From Epiperipatus broadwayi (taxonomy: Eukaryota > Onychophora > Udeonychophora > Euonychophora > Peripatidae), in contig JAQFVV010012489.1 of assembly GCA_028023455.1 (NCBI GenBank), forward strand, positions 1,086,381 through 1,150,380: a stretch of DNA of 64,000 nt, given 5' to 3'. Positions 35,466-47,639 of this stretch are shown one piece after another. Made by a program: the position numbers and the translations under genes. Under the pieces are notes generated by a model. It saw only the letters and a list, made by a program, of their open reading frames with translations. It searched no databases and was not told where the DNA came from. Positions within the stretch are counted from its first letter, which is position 1. The number at the start of each line of letters is the position of its first letter.

Positions 35466-36020
35466 ATTATAATAATCAGAACCTTAAATAGACAAAAAAA
35501 CATCCAATGAAAAAAAAACAATTATTGGTACTGTAGTATATCTATCTATACATACCAAAAATATCAGAAAATTAAGGAAAATCTGCAATCAGTATAACAT
35601 CAGAACAGTTTTTCAGAGCAATACCATTACTACAAGAAATTATAATGTCAACAAAGCTAAACTTGAAATACTGAAAAGCAAAAATTGCATCTATGAAATA
35701 CCACATAAATTTGGAAGAATGTATATTGTTTAGAGCACAAACTGATGATTAAAGGAGAAAGAACTGAGGTGTCTAGAGTAACAGACTATATATGTATGAC
35801 TGAAGATATTATGTTCAATTGGAAAAAATACAAAAATATTGAATAGAAAAGAAAAGGTACAAAAAAAAAATTCAAAGAAGCTGCTCATATGACAATGGAA
35901 AAAATAATCACATAAGCAACCTAGTGTGTGGAAACCACTAATCAATTGTACTCTTAGAAAAAGTGGAGTAACCAGGAGGAACTTCATCAATAAGTATATA
36001 GAATTTCTACTTAGTGCTGC
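35466..36020. other. Anonymous AT-rich spacer
   Basis: The 86-codon minus-strand frame at 35730-35990 is dominated by Phe and has no recognisable domain. No gene is supported. Confidence 0.4.
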
Positions 36021-36027
36021 CTTTGAA

Positions 36028-36300
36028 AGGATGGCTCAGTTAGCTAAAACATTACCTTAAAATTCAGCATTCAAAAATCTAAAGATTCAGGTTCAATTTG
36101 CATTCTAGTATTGTCACTGGTCAGGCTATCAAGACCAGAAAAAATGAGAATAATACTTTCTAAAATGTTGTGCATATACTAATCTGTGTGCTATTACTAA
36201 CAGTTGAATATAATTGAAAATTTAGTTAAAGTTAAACTTTTCTAAAGACATTCAATACTTAATATTAGATGGTGGAAATAGTCCAATATATAAATACAAT
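36028..36300 (+). mobile_element. tRNA-derived SINE family C, copy 1
   Basis: The head has an A-box GGATGGCTCAGTTAGCTAAAAC and B-box AGGTTCAATTTGC, a tRNA-like promoter; the body contains ATTGTCACTGGTCAGGC; the tail ends GACATTCAATACTTAATATTAGATGGTGGAAATAGTCCA-ATATATAAATACAA. A copy on the other strand at 40262-40500 shares head, body and tail. Dependence on a LINE in trans is the usual mode for such elements. Confidence 0.7.
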
Positions 36301-36869
36301 TGAATTCACTCTCTCATTTTAAAATTATATAAATAAACTAAGCATAAATACTAATACTTTCTAAAGGTCAGGTAGAATTACTCTTTCTTTTAATAATTTA
36401 TTTATGTTACATAACTCATTGGAAACTACAATTACTTTTGTTTTACACACACACAACATACACATATATAATACAAATAAAATGTCTATTAATTAAAAAC
36501 TATTGTAATAACAATAAAATAATAAATATAATGGTAATTAACTATTATATAGTCTTTCAATCCACAGAAATTTTTCGGTACTTGAAAGTACTTCTTCAGT
36601 TTGAAAGACTGTATATATTAAGTCTAATATTCTCATGGATAAAAGTTGAATTCATAATAAAAATATAATAGCTAAATAGCTGAAGATTTAGTATAATAAC
36701 AAATACTTTCCTCAGAGCTTATTTTTTAAAATGTAAGAATGTGTGTGGTGAGATTTAAAATCATTATTTTTTCCTTTTTTATTTTCTCCTCATTCTCAAA
36801 TTCTATGCTAATTAAAAAATGCTTATTCATAAGAGTTTTGATCATAGGATTATTAATAGGGTTTTTTTA

Positions 36870-36949
36870 TATACAAAAACATTAAGACTGTTCTGCCATA
36901 TATAAAAAGAGTAATATGGCAGAATAGTCTTAATTTTTTTTGTGTATAT
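36870..36949. repeat. Small perfect-type hairpin
   Basis: Arms 36870-36902 and 36914-36949 (TTAAGACTGTTCTGCCATAT against ATATGGCAGAATAGTCTTAA) enclose about 11 bp and lead into a (TA)n run. It resembles a tiny MITE; no family is assigned. Confidence 0.75.
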
Positions 36950-37277
36950 ATATATATATATATATATATAATTGAATGATTGAACTCTTGAAATGTTATG
37001 GGATATTCAAGTTGTGAGTATAGTAGCAGTTTGATTTTTGATCCATAACTTTATTAGTGAATTTAATAGCATTAATAATCATCATATGCTGATTGAGCCT
37101 AGCATGTCTTAACACCATTAATAAAGATGAGATTAGATTTATTCAATATTGTAAGATTGTAGTCAATACAGTGTTATATGTACTCAAATAGAAATTGAAG
37201 TTAACATTACAAAATTTACATTGCAAATATTAATTGTAAAGCTAAATATTAATAATAGTGTACCATTTATATAAGCA

Positions 37278-37291
37278 AAGAAAGTATCTAA
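37278..37291. repeat. Left 14-bp TSD of retrozyme locus 2
   Basis: CAAAGAAAGTATCT, repeated exactly at 38209-38222, flanks the inverted retrozyme dimer. Length and complexity make chance unlikely. Confidence 0.88.
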
Positions 37292-37443
37292 ATAGTCAAA
37301 ATAAGAATCATAGATTACATGACCCTATTCTCTTAAGCTTGTAAGTTATAAACAATGAGGATTACCAATTCCTCAACCAGCTTTGTGTTAAATGCTTAGA
37401 CAGAGAAAGCATTTAAAATATCTCTGTCAGGAACCCTCCCCAA

Positions 37444-37486
37444 ACCCCTGACCATGGTTTCATGCTTTGGCACTCCTCAGAGAAGT
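37444..37486 (-). ncRNA. Hammerhead ribozyme, locus 2 left arm
   Basis: CTGAGGA, GTGC-CAAA-GCAT (closing pair now G-U), GAAA, ACCATGGT, C, AGGGGT. Stem I reads ACTTCT with two G-U pairs. The core is intact, so it may still cleave, probably more slowly. Confidence 0.8.
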
Positions 37487-38106
37487 GCCAGGGTAGGTTC
37501 AGACACTAGATCTAAAAATACCAACCCAAAGCCAACATATAACTAAAAGTTATCTATTAAGTGGAAAATCTGAAATTTTCAGACACCTATATGTCTTCAA
37601 ACCCAGCTATCCAACTCAAATAGCTATATGGGGCTGATACATCTTCAGCCATACCATATATTAGTAATCTTAGCAATATAACATTGCATAAGACCTCTCT
37701 CCAATCACAAAACCATGGTCAGGGGTTTGGGAAGGGTTCCTGACAGAGATATTTTAAATGCTTTCTCTGGCTAAGCATTTAACACAAATCTTGTTGAGGA
37801 ATTGGCAATCCTCATTGTTTATAACTTACAAGCTTAAGAGAATAGTCATGTAATCTATGACTCTTATTTTGACTATTTATAGTTTCTGCTTTAAGTCTTA
37901 TGCAATGTTATATTGCTAAGATTACTAATATATGTTATGGCTGAAGATCTATCAGCCCCATATAGCTATTTGAGTTGGATAGCTGGATTTGAAGACATGT
38001 AGGTGTCTGAAAATTTCAGATTTTCCACTCAATAGATAACTTTTAGTTAGTTATATGCTGGCTTTGGGTTGGTATTTTTAGATCTAGTGTCTGAACCTAC
38101 CCTGGA

Positions 38107-38149
38107 ACCTCTCTTAGGAGTGCCAAAGCATGAAACCATGGTTAGGGGT
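38107..38149 (+). ncRNA. Decayed hammerhead, locus 2 right arm
   Basis: Core reads CTTAGGA (invariant G5 changed) and the cleavage triplet GTC is GTT. Stem II GTGC-CAAA-GCAT and stem III ACCATGGT remain. A second partial motif near 37703-37735 has also lost GAAA. Expected to be inactive because of the G5 change. Confidence 0.75.
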
Positions 38150-38208
38150 TTGGGGAGGGTTCCTGACAAGAGATATTTTAAATGATTACTCTGGCTAAGC
38201 ATTTAACC

Positions 38209-38222
38209 CAAAGAAAGTATCT
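38209..38222. repeat. Right 14-bp TSD of retrozyme locus 2
   Basis: CAAAGAAAGTATCT, identical to 37278-37291. Confidence 0.88.
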
Positions 38223-39215
38223 GTTTAACATTTTGATATTTATAATATTTGGGGTTTTATTTATTTTTAATTTTAAGAATGATGACATTAAGCTTTATTT
38301 ATAATAATAACTCTCAATCACTATGTATCAATACACAATATTGTTGTCAGCTGTTAATTTAAAACATATGTGTTATAGAGTTGTGTATACTTGTCTATCA
38401 TCTTAGTAGTGTCTAATACATAGAATAAATTGATATTCTATATAATTTACTTTTAAGAATATTTAGTGTGTATGGTGCATGATGCTAAGCATGTTGCATA
38501 ATTGTGTAAGACATTTATACTTGTATTGTTGCACCATGATTCAACAATAATTTGAATTTATTCTCTGCTGCCTATGATATGATGAATCTCTCATTAGGAA
38601 TGAGAAAAACAAAAATAACTGTGGAATTATTATTAATTCTTTATATGAACTTTTGAAAGCCAATTGTTTAAACAATTTGTCAATTGACAGCTATGTTATA
38701 GTAGATTTTTTCATTTTTAAAATAAATGATAAATTTATATTAATACCTTTTATAAAAACATAGAAGTGTTACTTTATTTTTATTAAAAGTTATATATAAC
38801 CTTACAAATGGTTATTTTATTGAATACTACTTAATTAAATTATTGACTATATTTGATAATAGCAGATAGTATCTGTGTAATTTTCATAAGATGTAATGAT
38901 TAAGATGTAATTTTTGCTTCTGATGACATTTGCATGCTGGTGTATTTGCAATATATAAGAACATTGATAAAAACAATTTATGAATTAAATTTATATAATA
39001 TTAAGACACTACATTGTTATTTTCCAACCAGGACTGTTATTCAATGATATTTGAAATAACCTATGTAGTAATTTGGTATTAATGTAAACATATTTTTAAT
39101 TAAATCCAGAAAGAATCATAATATAGTTATTCAACTATGGGTCATAGCATTTCAGTAGCTTAAATATACAGTACTTTATCATGCCTTTAATGAATTATAC
39201 AGTGCAATAAATTTC
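38223..39215. other. Anonymous AT-rich spacer
   Basis: No gene, RNA or recognised repeat. Confidence 0.4.
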
Positions 39216-39230
39216 TATAGTTATTTAGGT

Positions 39231-39419
39231 AATATTTACTGAGGCAATAACCTCGATAATATGCGTATAAAATGCGATAGTAGGGACCTCTCCAGGTGTT
39301 GCTTGTGGTTAAAACACCTGGAGAGGGCCCTACTATCGCATTTTATACGCATATTATCGAGGTTATAGCCTCAGTAAATATTACTTACATAATCAATGTG
39401 CGTTTAATAAATTTATAAT
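39231..39419. mobile_element. 72-bp-arm hairpin element with 15-bp TSD
   Basis: Arms 39229-39300 and 39313-39384 are complementary with only about two mismatches and enclose a 12-base loop (GCTTGTGGTTAA). TATAGTTATTTAGGT flanks at 39216-39230 and 39420-39434. A short unique tail (about 39385-39419) lies between the right arm and the right TSD. A diverged single-arm relative is at 40840-40960. The arms contain GC-rich blocks unusual for this window (GGACCTCTCCAGGTGTT). No ORF or known motif. Confidence 0.85.
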
Positions 39420-39434
39420 TATAGTTATTTAGGT

Positions 39435-40230
39435 TTCATTAATTTTTTATTAAAATTATATATTAGTATAGTAAGAATAATACTTTAATTTGACCTTTGC
39501 TTCATATTGTAGATACTCTTATAATAATTTTTTTAGAGCCATTCTAATTTTAAAATAATAAAATCTGTTGATAAATTTTGGATAATTAATTCTCTATTAA
39601 CAAAATCTTGGATGTCTGCGTTTTATTGATTAAAAAACAATAATAAAAACAGGAAGACCAAAATCTGAAATAAGTTTAAATATGAAAATTAAAAACTATA
39701 TTTAGTATATCAATACTAACTGTTATAATGCAATATCTTGATTAATAAAATAAAAAAAAGATATTATATTGAGTATGATATTTATTTTCCAGTTAAAATT
39801 GTTTTAAAAATTCAGCTGGATTTACCTATTTAAATAATTTGATTAAAACTCAATAGATAAATATGAAGTCATTAAATCATCTAAGAGGGATGATTTCATT
39901 TGAATTATTTGAATCAGCTTGTATTTATTAAGATACAAATACATAAGAAGCCTTTAGTACTTCAATTCACAATAAAAATATTTCAAATAAATGAAAAATA
40001 TCATAATATTTAATACTTTTCTAGAGTGAACATAAAACTAAACATTTCTATGGTATTGTGATGCTTTTGTTTTTACCATTGCATTTGTCAAGAGTAAAAA
40101 TGAATTTGAAAATATGCTAAAGCTATTTCAGTGATTAAAAAAAAAATCAGACTTTAGCTTCACTTATAGTACTTAGATGGTAGTATCACTGAATAAATAA
40201 TTTAAGATTTAAATAAAAATAATAATTGTT
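39435..40230. other. Anonymous AT-rich spacer
   Basis: Nothing supported. Confidence 0.4.
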
Positions 40231-40261
40231 TAAAAAAGATCCAAGTCAATATTGTAATTGT

Positions 40262-40500
40262 ATATTGGACTATTTCCATCATCTAATATTGAATGTCTTC
40301 AGAAAAATTTAACCTTATTTAAATTTTCCAATAGCACACAGGCTAGTATATGCACAATGTTTTGGGTGGTATTCTTCTTCTCTCATCTTCAAGTGTTACT
40401 GGCCTGACCAATGACGGTACTAACATGAGAATCAAACCTGGACTCTTAGATTCTTGAATATTGAATTTTAAGTTAAAGCTTTAACCAATTGAGCCATTCT
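40262..40500 (-). mobile_element. tRNA-derived SINE family C, copy 2
   Basis: Reverse-strand copy of 36028-36300: A-box AATGGCTCAATTGGTTAAAGC, B-box AGGTTTGATTCTC, body GTCATTGGTCAGGCC and a shared tail now at 40262-40300. Directly beyond its head, 40504-40552 is a second copy of the tail in the opposite orientation, so the tail sequence brackets the SINE as an inverted repeat. Confidence 0.7.
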
Positions 40501-40839
40501 GCCACACATTCAATACTTAATATCAAATGATAGAAATAGTTCATTATATAAATACAACTATAATACCACTATCACAAACTTTCAGGAAAACACAAAATCA
40601 ATACTGTCTCAGTACAGCATTGTCCTTTGATTAAAATGTAAATGAATGTATACACAATATTTTTCATTTGTTTATAATTTTTTAGTAAAATTATTAAATA
40701 TTTATTTTTTTAATTGTTTGAGATTTATATTGAAATTTTGTTCAGTTTTATATCTAACCACTTCAGCTTCACCTATTCATATATAAAAGAAGGTTGAAGT
40801 AAAAAAGGGTTTCCCTCTTTTCTTCCAAGTGTAAGCTTG

Positions 40840-40960
40840 TGGCTAAGACCTGTAGAGGTCCTTACTTTCAAATTTTTCAGATGCTTATTTCTAGGGTTAC
40901 TGCCTTAGTAAATATTACTTAATATAATAATGTGCATTTAATAAAATTTATAATTATATC
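40840..40960 (+). repeat. Single-arm relative of the 39.2-kb hairpin
   Basis: Matches the right half of the 39231-39419 element: GCTTGTGGCTAAGACCTG..., then TGCCTTAGTAAATATTACTTA and GTGCATTTAATAAAATTTATAATTAT. The left arm is absent, so the ancestral element need not have been a hairpin. Confidence 0.65.
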
Positions 40961-40964
40961 TTTT

Positions 40965-42920
40965 TAATAAAAATTAGTTAATTGAATAGATATCTACAGG
41001 ATATAAATAAAAATCCCCCCCCTATTAAAATTTTTTATATTTTTTTTATTAAATGAAAGTCCATTCTTTTGTCTATTATTTTATCTTTACTGCTTTTGTT
41101 TTATTTGCAAAACTGATATTTTAAATTTTATATTATTTTTATTTTTTGAATTTATGTTTTACTAAAAAATTTAAAAAAAAATCAGCAATCATTATTTAAT
41201 TTTAAAAAATAAGCAAAAAAAAAAGATATTGACTAATCTAGTGATGAAAGAATTAACTGATTATGATTAATTCTGGTAACTTGTTCCTTATATACGCAAT
41301 TTAGCATTCCATAGTCGTGACAAAAATTGTCATTCTTGCAACAAAGGCAGTTATGTTAAAATTCTGTATTTATTAAATAATTATTCGTTATTGTTATATC
41401 TTCATGTGTATTAAAAGTTTCAAATAGAATGCAAAATGACTTACTACTTTGTATTGATGATTTTTTAAATTATATCAATAATAAAATGAATATGTATTTT
41501 ATTTGCTGTGATTATGATTTGAAAATATTGATTATAGAAATATTTCATAATTATTAATTCTTAGTTCAGTACTTTAAAAAATGCTTATAAATGTTTGATA
41601 ACATTTCTAGATATCAGCCATGACAGAACATTATTATACTGACTGCAGAAGTATTCCTTTTTTTTAAAAAAAAAAACTATGATTATAAGAAAAGCTTAGT
41701 GCACAAATGTCTAATGGTGCAGCTATAATAACTGGTCATTGGTTAGGCTTCAAAGATAACTATAGCAACTGTTAGATTCATAGAATAAATGTTGCTTTAT
41801 CTCAAGCTCTTGCAAAATTGCCAATCAAAGAATGTAATTTTTAAAAAAAAAACAACTAAGAATTTAGCATTAATTTTCAGTAGTTCTAAAAAATATACAA
41901 ATGAACTAAATAAAAAAATTACAAGATTTTTGTCTTTAAGTGCATCAAGATAGGCATTTAATAGATGAATTATTGCAATGGCTTTTTAATGCCTGTATGA
42001 ATTAATTGCAATACTTGAAATACTGTTAGAAACTTGTGACAAATGGGAAGCTAAGACATTTGCCATGTCAAACATTTACTTATGTTTAAATAATTTTATT
42101 GGTTTTTTTTATTTATTATTTCTGATTTTTTTTTTTTTTTGATGAATGATTTGTATTATTTTAAATATTATTTAATAAAAATATATGTGCTTTAAAGTCA
42201 TTTATATGCACCAGTTCAAAAATTACTCGGATAAGTCACATGAAATGTCTATATTTACAGTCCATAAAAATGTATTAGAACTAAAAATATAGGTAGACCC
42301 AAAAAGCAGCTACAAGAAAATTACCTTTGAAATTTAAGACAATTTTCATACTAATAAATAACCTGTTTAAAGACTTATTCTCAATTTTATTAACTCAAAA
42401 AGATCACAAACTTATTTCTTTTAAATATTTTTAAAAATTTAAAGCTATTTATGATTAATGTTTTGGGTTTTTTTTTTCAAGATTTAAAAAATGTCTTAAT
42501 AAGCACTTATAATTAGAATGTTTTAAAAATGAAATTCTTTCAGTATTCATTGCTTTTCCACAAAGAATATTACTTTATATCTTAATATTAACTATTTCTC
42601 TCCAGTGAGTTTATAAAAAAAAAATCTTTAGAGTTCCGAATAAAATTAAAAATCATATCCAAAACATGACTGAATAAAAATGATTATCAAATCAGCGAAT
42701 TTGCTTAATAAGATTGAAATGCTTATAAAAAAATAATCTAAGATATTATAAGCCAAAAAAGACAGATATATTTTATAAATAAATATTTAATTAATAAAAA
42801 TATTGAATTGTTTCTTTTCTCTATAATCTCATCATATTTTATTTGTGATTAAGCTGTTACCAGCTTACAACATATCTTCCATATAGATGTACATATTCTA
42901 ATTATTTTAATATTTAATGA
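40965..42920. other. Anonymous AT-rich region
   Basis: Homopolymer A/T runs; no supported gene or RNA. Confidence 0.4.
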
Positions 42921-42927
42921 TATATAT

Positions 42928-43423
42928 CAGGGGTGATCAACTTTTGTGTTCATAAGATCTACTTTTTATTTTTAAAATGTATTGCCATCGACTTGTTAAG
43001 ATCTACTTTTTATTTTTAAAATGTATTGCCATCGACTTGTTGTCATAGATGATCGGCTTGTTGTCATAGGCTAGTCTAAGTGAAGGGAGGTGTAAAATAC
43101 ATACTATTTTTATATATTTACCTAGTAAAAAATAACAATTATTTAACCTCATGTCTGGGGAATTAAAGCAAGATGAGTAATTATTAACAATATTTATTAA
43201 TTCAAATTAGCTACATTAAATCAAGATTAAAAATATTATTTTCAATAATGATATCGGCTTAGTGGACTTCACCTATCTACAATAGAAAAAAAATGTAGAA
43301 CAAAAATAACAAAAAAAACTTGAAAATCTTGACTTAATTTGTTTCAATCATTACCTGATAGCTCTTGCCAGATTGTCCTTGCGATCGATCGGTGAATCAC
43401 GATCGACTTGTTGGCCACCCCTG
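42928..43423. mobile_element. hAT MITE with 8-bp TSD
   Basis: Left end CAGGGGTGATCAAC; right end in reverse complement CAGGGGTGGCCAAC: hAT-type terminal inverted repeats. ATATATAT lies at 42920-42927 and 43424-43431. Internally a 60-bp segment (GATCTACTTTTTATTTTTAAAATG...) is duplicated in tandem near 42956-43040. No transposase frame, so it depends on an element elsewhere. Confidence 0.85.
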
Positions 43424-43434
43424 ATATATATATT

Positions 43435-46390
43435 ACTACATTTCACACAATTATCTAATTCTACCAAACTTGTACTATTCAAGTTGGTATGTACAGAGCT
43501 TGCTTTCAGTAGATGCTGCCAGAATCATAGTACTGAATAGCATTGTACTATTAAAAATATGCATGTATAATAATAAAGATCAATATATAAATTAGACATA
43601 GTATGCAAATTAGATGTTCCATTGTTTTGATAATGGGACACAAGAATCTTTTCTATTAATGGAATGAGGATCCTTTGCAATATTCCAAGCCTCTTTATTT
43701 GATTTTCCTATCATTTTTCTCAGCACATATTTTTCTTACAATTAAGGAGAAAGGGTGTGTTCTATAGCTAGCTCATAATCAAAAAAATATTGATTTCTAT
43801 TATTAATTTAATTTAGCTTTATTGTATGACTACATGAAGCCTAAATCTCTTTATTTTCTTTTCCTATATTCCCTCTCAATTCCTTTTTCATTGTCATATT
43901 TTAAAATGCATAAACACACTTGGTATTCATGCATTTATTTTATTTTATATAACCCTGAGATATGTTATTAGTTAACTTTGTATTGAATTTGCTAACCTTG
44001 TTTTTTTAAAATAGATTAAGTTACTCTTAGTGAGAACTTAGTCAAAAACCATAACTTTGTAAAGATTTTATTGTTAAAATATAATAAGACTAAGAGTACA
44101 TATATTATTATAAAACCCTGAGAAATTATTTTATTTTGTTTATTAAAGTCTAGAACAATGTGATTTAAGTGAAAATGGATAAAACTTTTATTTCTGTCAT
44201 CTTAAACAAATTTATCCACATATTTTAATTATTTTCCAGTTATATATAACATTAAAGTTTTCTATGAAAATTTCAAAATGTTTGATGTGATCAAAAGTAT
44301 TCTGTACATATTTAAAAATTCTTGGCTTTCAATTAGAACTTGTTGGAGGCATAAACCTGACTTGTCTCTATTTAGTATCTACCATTAAGTTGAGAAATTA
44401 ATTAAGTCTCTCTGAAATACCATCAAATTTCCACAATGTTGCTTTTTTACTTTTTACTTATAATTAATCCTATTCTTTTTATGCTTCCAATATTTATGCC
44501 TTTCAAGTAAAGTACATGCCTATTTTAAATCAATTGTCTCTTCATCTTCTAAATTCATCAAGTTCAACAATGCCCTGTTTAATTTTCGTCCTTCTTCCAA
44601 TATATTTAATATTTCTTTGGTTGAAATTGTTATGCAATTGTAGATATCTAAATAAATGATAATCATCAAATCATATCTTGGGTTCACAATCAGAAGATTC
44701 TTATCTCCCTCTGTCTTTGTCTACCAACTGCTGGCTTGTTTGATGATTTACAGCCTCCTGAAAATAAGATCCATAATTTAGTTCCTCATGACACTTTAAA
44801 TATAAAAATCTTCAAAAAAACTCAATTAACATTTCAGTTAAAAAGTCTTACACAAAATATGAAAAAAGACCATTATGTTTTTGGTCTTAATCTCAAACAT
44901 TAAAAGCCAATAAACTTACTATGCTACCTAATATATCATATAATCATATAGTGATACAGCTGCTATAGTAAGAACATATAGAATGGGTATTACAATTATT
45001 GTGTTTATCTTTTTTAATGGTTCAAAAGAAATGAAAGAGTTTCATTTCACTTAATACCTAATTACTTTCTATAGTTTATCTAAAACATGTATGGTAAAGT
45101 GTATTCGGTAAACAAAATATTAAGTATGAAATTATATTAAAGTCACTGAAGATATAAAATATTGATTGTTTTCAGTAGGAAAATATGGCTGAAATTATGC
45201 AAAGTAAAACTGCAATTAGGTAAGATGTTGAATTTTTTCAAAAATTAAAGTTTGACCAAGGAGAAATTAAAACCAGCATAGTAATTAAAATATCATATAA
45301 AGTAAAAAATCAACTTGCAATATATGAGAATATGTTTGTTTTATGGATTGCTTTATATATTAATTAGAAAAACTATCTTTAACTTTTATTCTTTGACTTT
45401 TTATTTTTTCTGTTTTTGAATTAGAAAAGTCATACTCATTTATATGTGATTGACAAACTAATATTGAGTAATATATTTTTTCAAAACTGATATTATTAGT
45501 AAAATAACCTGGTAAGCAAATGGTGTTAATGATATTTATATATTATAAATCATACAAGAATGATCATATTTGATGTCATAGCAAATAGTATAGATTTATC
45601 ACTGAAATCATATAATGCTCAGCCACTAAAAGAGATAGGATCAGGCTTTGATCAATGATTCTTTAGTTCTCAAATTTATCACTCTTCCACAACATTAAAC
45701 TATGCACAGCAGAAACAATATTTCAAGAAACTGTTTTAAAAATCCATCCTTTGTTGATTATTAACAGAGACATATGAAAATTTGTACAATTTCTTGAATA
45801 GCACACATCAAGTTAGGTCATAGGATGCTAGTAAGTATATTAAATTTTCTGCCCAAAGGAAAGTTTATGTGAGTGGATAACAATATACTATAAATAAACT
45901 GTAAGACTTGATAATTATAAATAAGTTAGCCATTGCTTATCAAACACTATTAACAATTTATTCTAGCATCTAAATATTAAAAGTATATGGTAAAATTTAA
46001 TGAATCTTTATATTACTAAGATGTGTTAAGTTACATCAAAAGCAAAAACAAAGTCATACTATACAAAAGTTATGATTTTTATTTTGATAACTGATTTATG
46101 AGAATCATCCACAAGGACAAAAAATATAACAATATTTATGTAGTCTATTTTTTGGCAGAGGTATCTCTAATAGATTGTGATAGAGAAATGAAAAAAGAGA
46201 GCTATAGTAACTAAAATTGGACATAGTTCTTTGATTACATTATTAATATAGATTAAAGCATGATAAATTAAACAGGATGGTGTGCTTTTGACAAATAATA
46301 ATAATAAAAGATAATACATCCATGTCTTTGAAAAAAAAAGATTTTAAAAAGATGTGTTTTACCAGTTTTTACACATGGATCCAAGAACAA
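43435..46390. other. Anonymous AT-rich region
   Basis: No supported gene, RNA or repeat with a recognised relative. Confidence 0.4.
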
Positions 46391-46399
46391 TATAGAAAC

Positions 46400-46710
46400 A
46401 TATGACTCATAACAAAGTATGGACAAATGTATGTTGAAAATATTTAGGAGAAATCAAAAGCAAAATACATGGGTGAGAAAATGTACTATCATCATTGATA
46501 TCATTGAAGGAGTTAAGAGGCTGAAATGAATTTGGGCTAGACATATTATTAGAAGAGATGATAATAGAAACCCAAGTTTTTATGTAAGATATAAAAAGAG
46601 ACAACATATAAAATAAATAGATAAAATATGGAAATTTATTAAAGTGGAAGAGAGAGTCTATGAATTACAGAAAGTGGTTAAACTTGCAAAGGATGATGAT
46701 GATGAGATGT
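46400..46710 (+). pseudogene. RTE-type LINE 3' fragment
   Basis: A plus-strand frame reads MLKIFRRNQKQNTWVRK, then DIIEGVKRLK-stop-IWARHIIRRDDN, and further on VEERVYELQKVVKLAKDDDDEM. The first two blocks match the RTE C-terminal signature also seen at 12300-12960, and the ATG/GAT repeat at the end is the usual 3' tail. Stops interrupt it and the RT core is missing. Confidence 0.68.
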
Positions 46711-46714
46711 GTGA

Positions 46715-47630
46715 CATTTTGAGTGTGTTTCCATTAATTTGTTTTATCCTCTCAAAATATACTTAAATACCACTTAATACCCATTTTTGAGTGAGGAATT
46801 TAGCTGAACTGACTGCACATCAAGACTTACAAAATAGTCTGATTAGAATTTTTTTTTTTTTAAAAAATTCATTTAGGCTGATTTTGAATTTGGTCTGAAT
46901 CATCAGATGTTAACAGGCTTCCATTGCACTTATAAGACTCTTAATACGTACTATTATTTTTTTCATTATTTACATATATATTTTGACAAGAAGCTCTTAT
47001 ATACAGAAATCTTAATCCTGTTCATTTTTTTGTCGAGTGTTTCTTTGCATTTATTCTTTATGAATTATTTAAAATGAAGATTACAAAATGCCAGCCCTAA
47101 TTTCAATTTCTAAAAGGTAACTTTCAAATTTGCTTTACATTTGCAAATGATTAATTTAAAACTGATTATTAATACGGATATCAAATCACAGTTAAATGTA
47201 ACATGCAAATAAAAGAATTCATAAATGATATATTTAAAAAATAATTGATAAGCATGATAATGAAATACATACTTTACTATGACAAATCGATAGTTTTGTA
47301 TAATTTTCCTAAATGACATGTTTTCATGAATAACGCAATTTAATCAATCATGATTTTAAATCCATGATTGTAATTAATTTAGGAATGAAATAATAATCTA
47401 TTCTGATAAGTTAACTAAGTTGAGTTTTTCTACTAAATGAATATTTTTTTTGTTAGTTAGAAAAGGGGAGTTTTGTTTTAAAAGACGCAAAATTGAAAAT
47501 TACTAACATTTAGAATGTAAATTACTAATCTTATTTCAAGTAGTAATAAATAAGTAAAGCATGAATACGGAGGACTTTCCAAAATAATGACATCCAAATA
47601 CAAAATTAAAAATTCCCAGAGAGCAAACAA
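46715..47630. other. Anonymous AT-rich spacer
   Basis: Minus-strand frames near 47110-47319 are short and AT-driven. Nothing supported. Confidence 0.4.
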
Positions 47631-47639
47631 TTTTTTTTT

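Larger units (their letters stand above)
37292..38208. mobile_element. Retrozyme-like inverted dimer, locus 2
   Basis: The left arm (37292 to about 37695) matches the 434-bp unit of 8.6-11.6 kb in the minus-hammerhead orientation; the right arm (about 37700-38208) matches it in the opposite orientation. Scattered substitutions in every block show that this copy is older. The turn-around is inside the hammerhead region (about 37695-37715) but not at exactly the same base as in locus 1. The 14-bp TSD defines the insertion. Confidence 0.87.
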
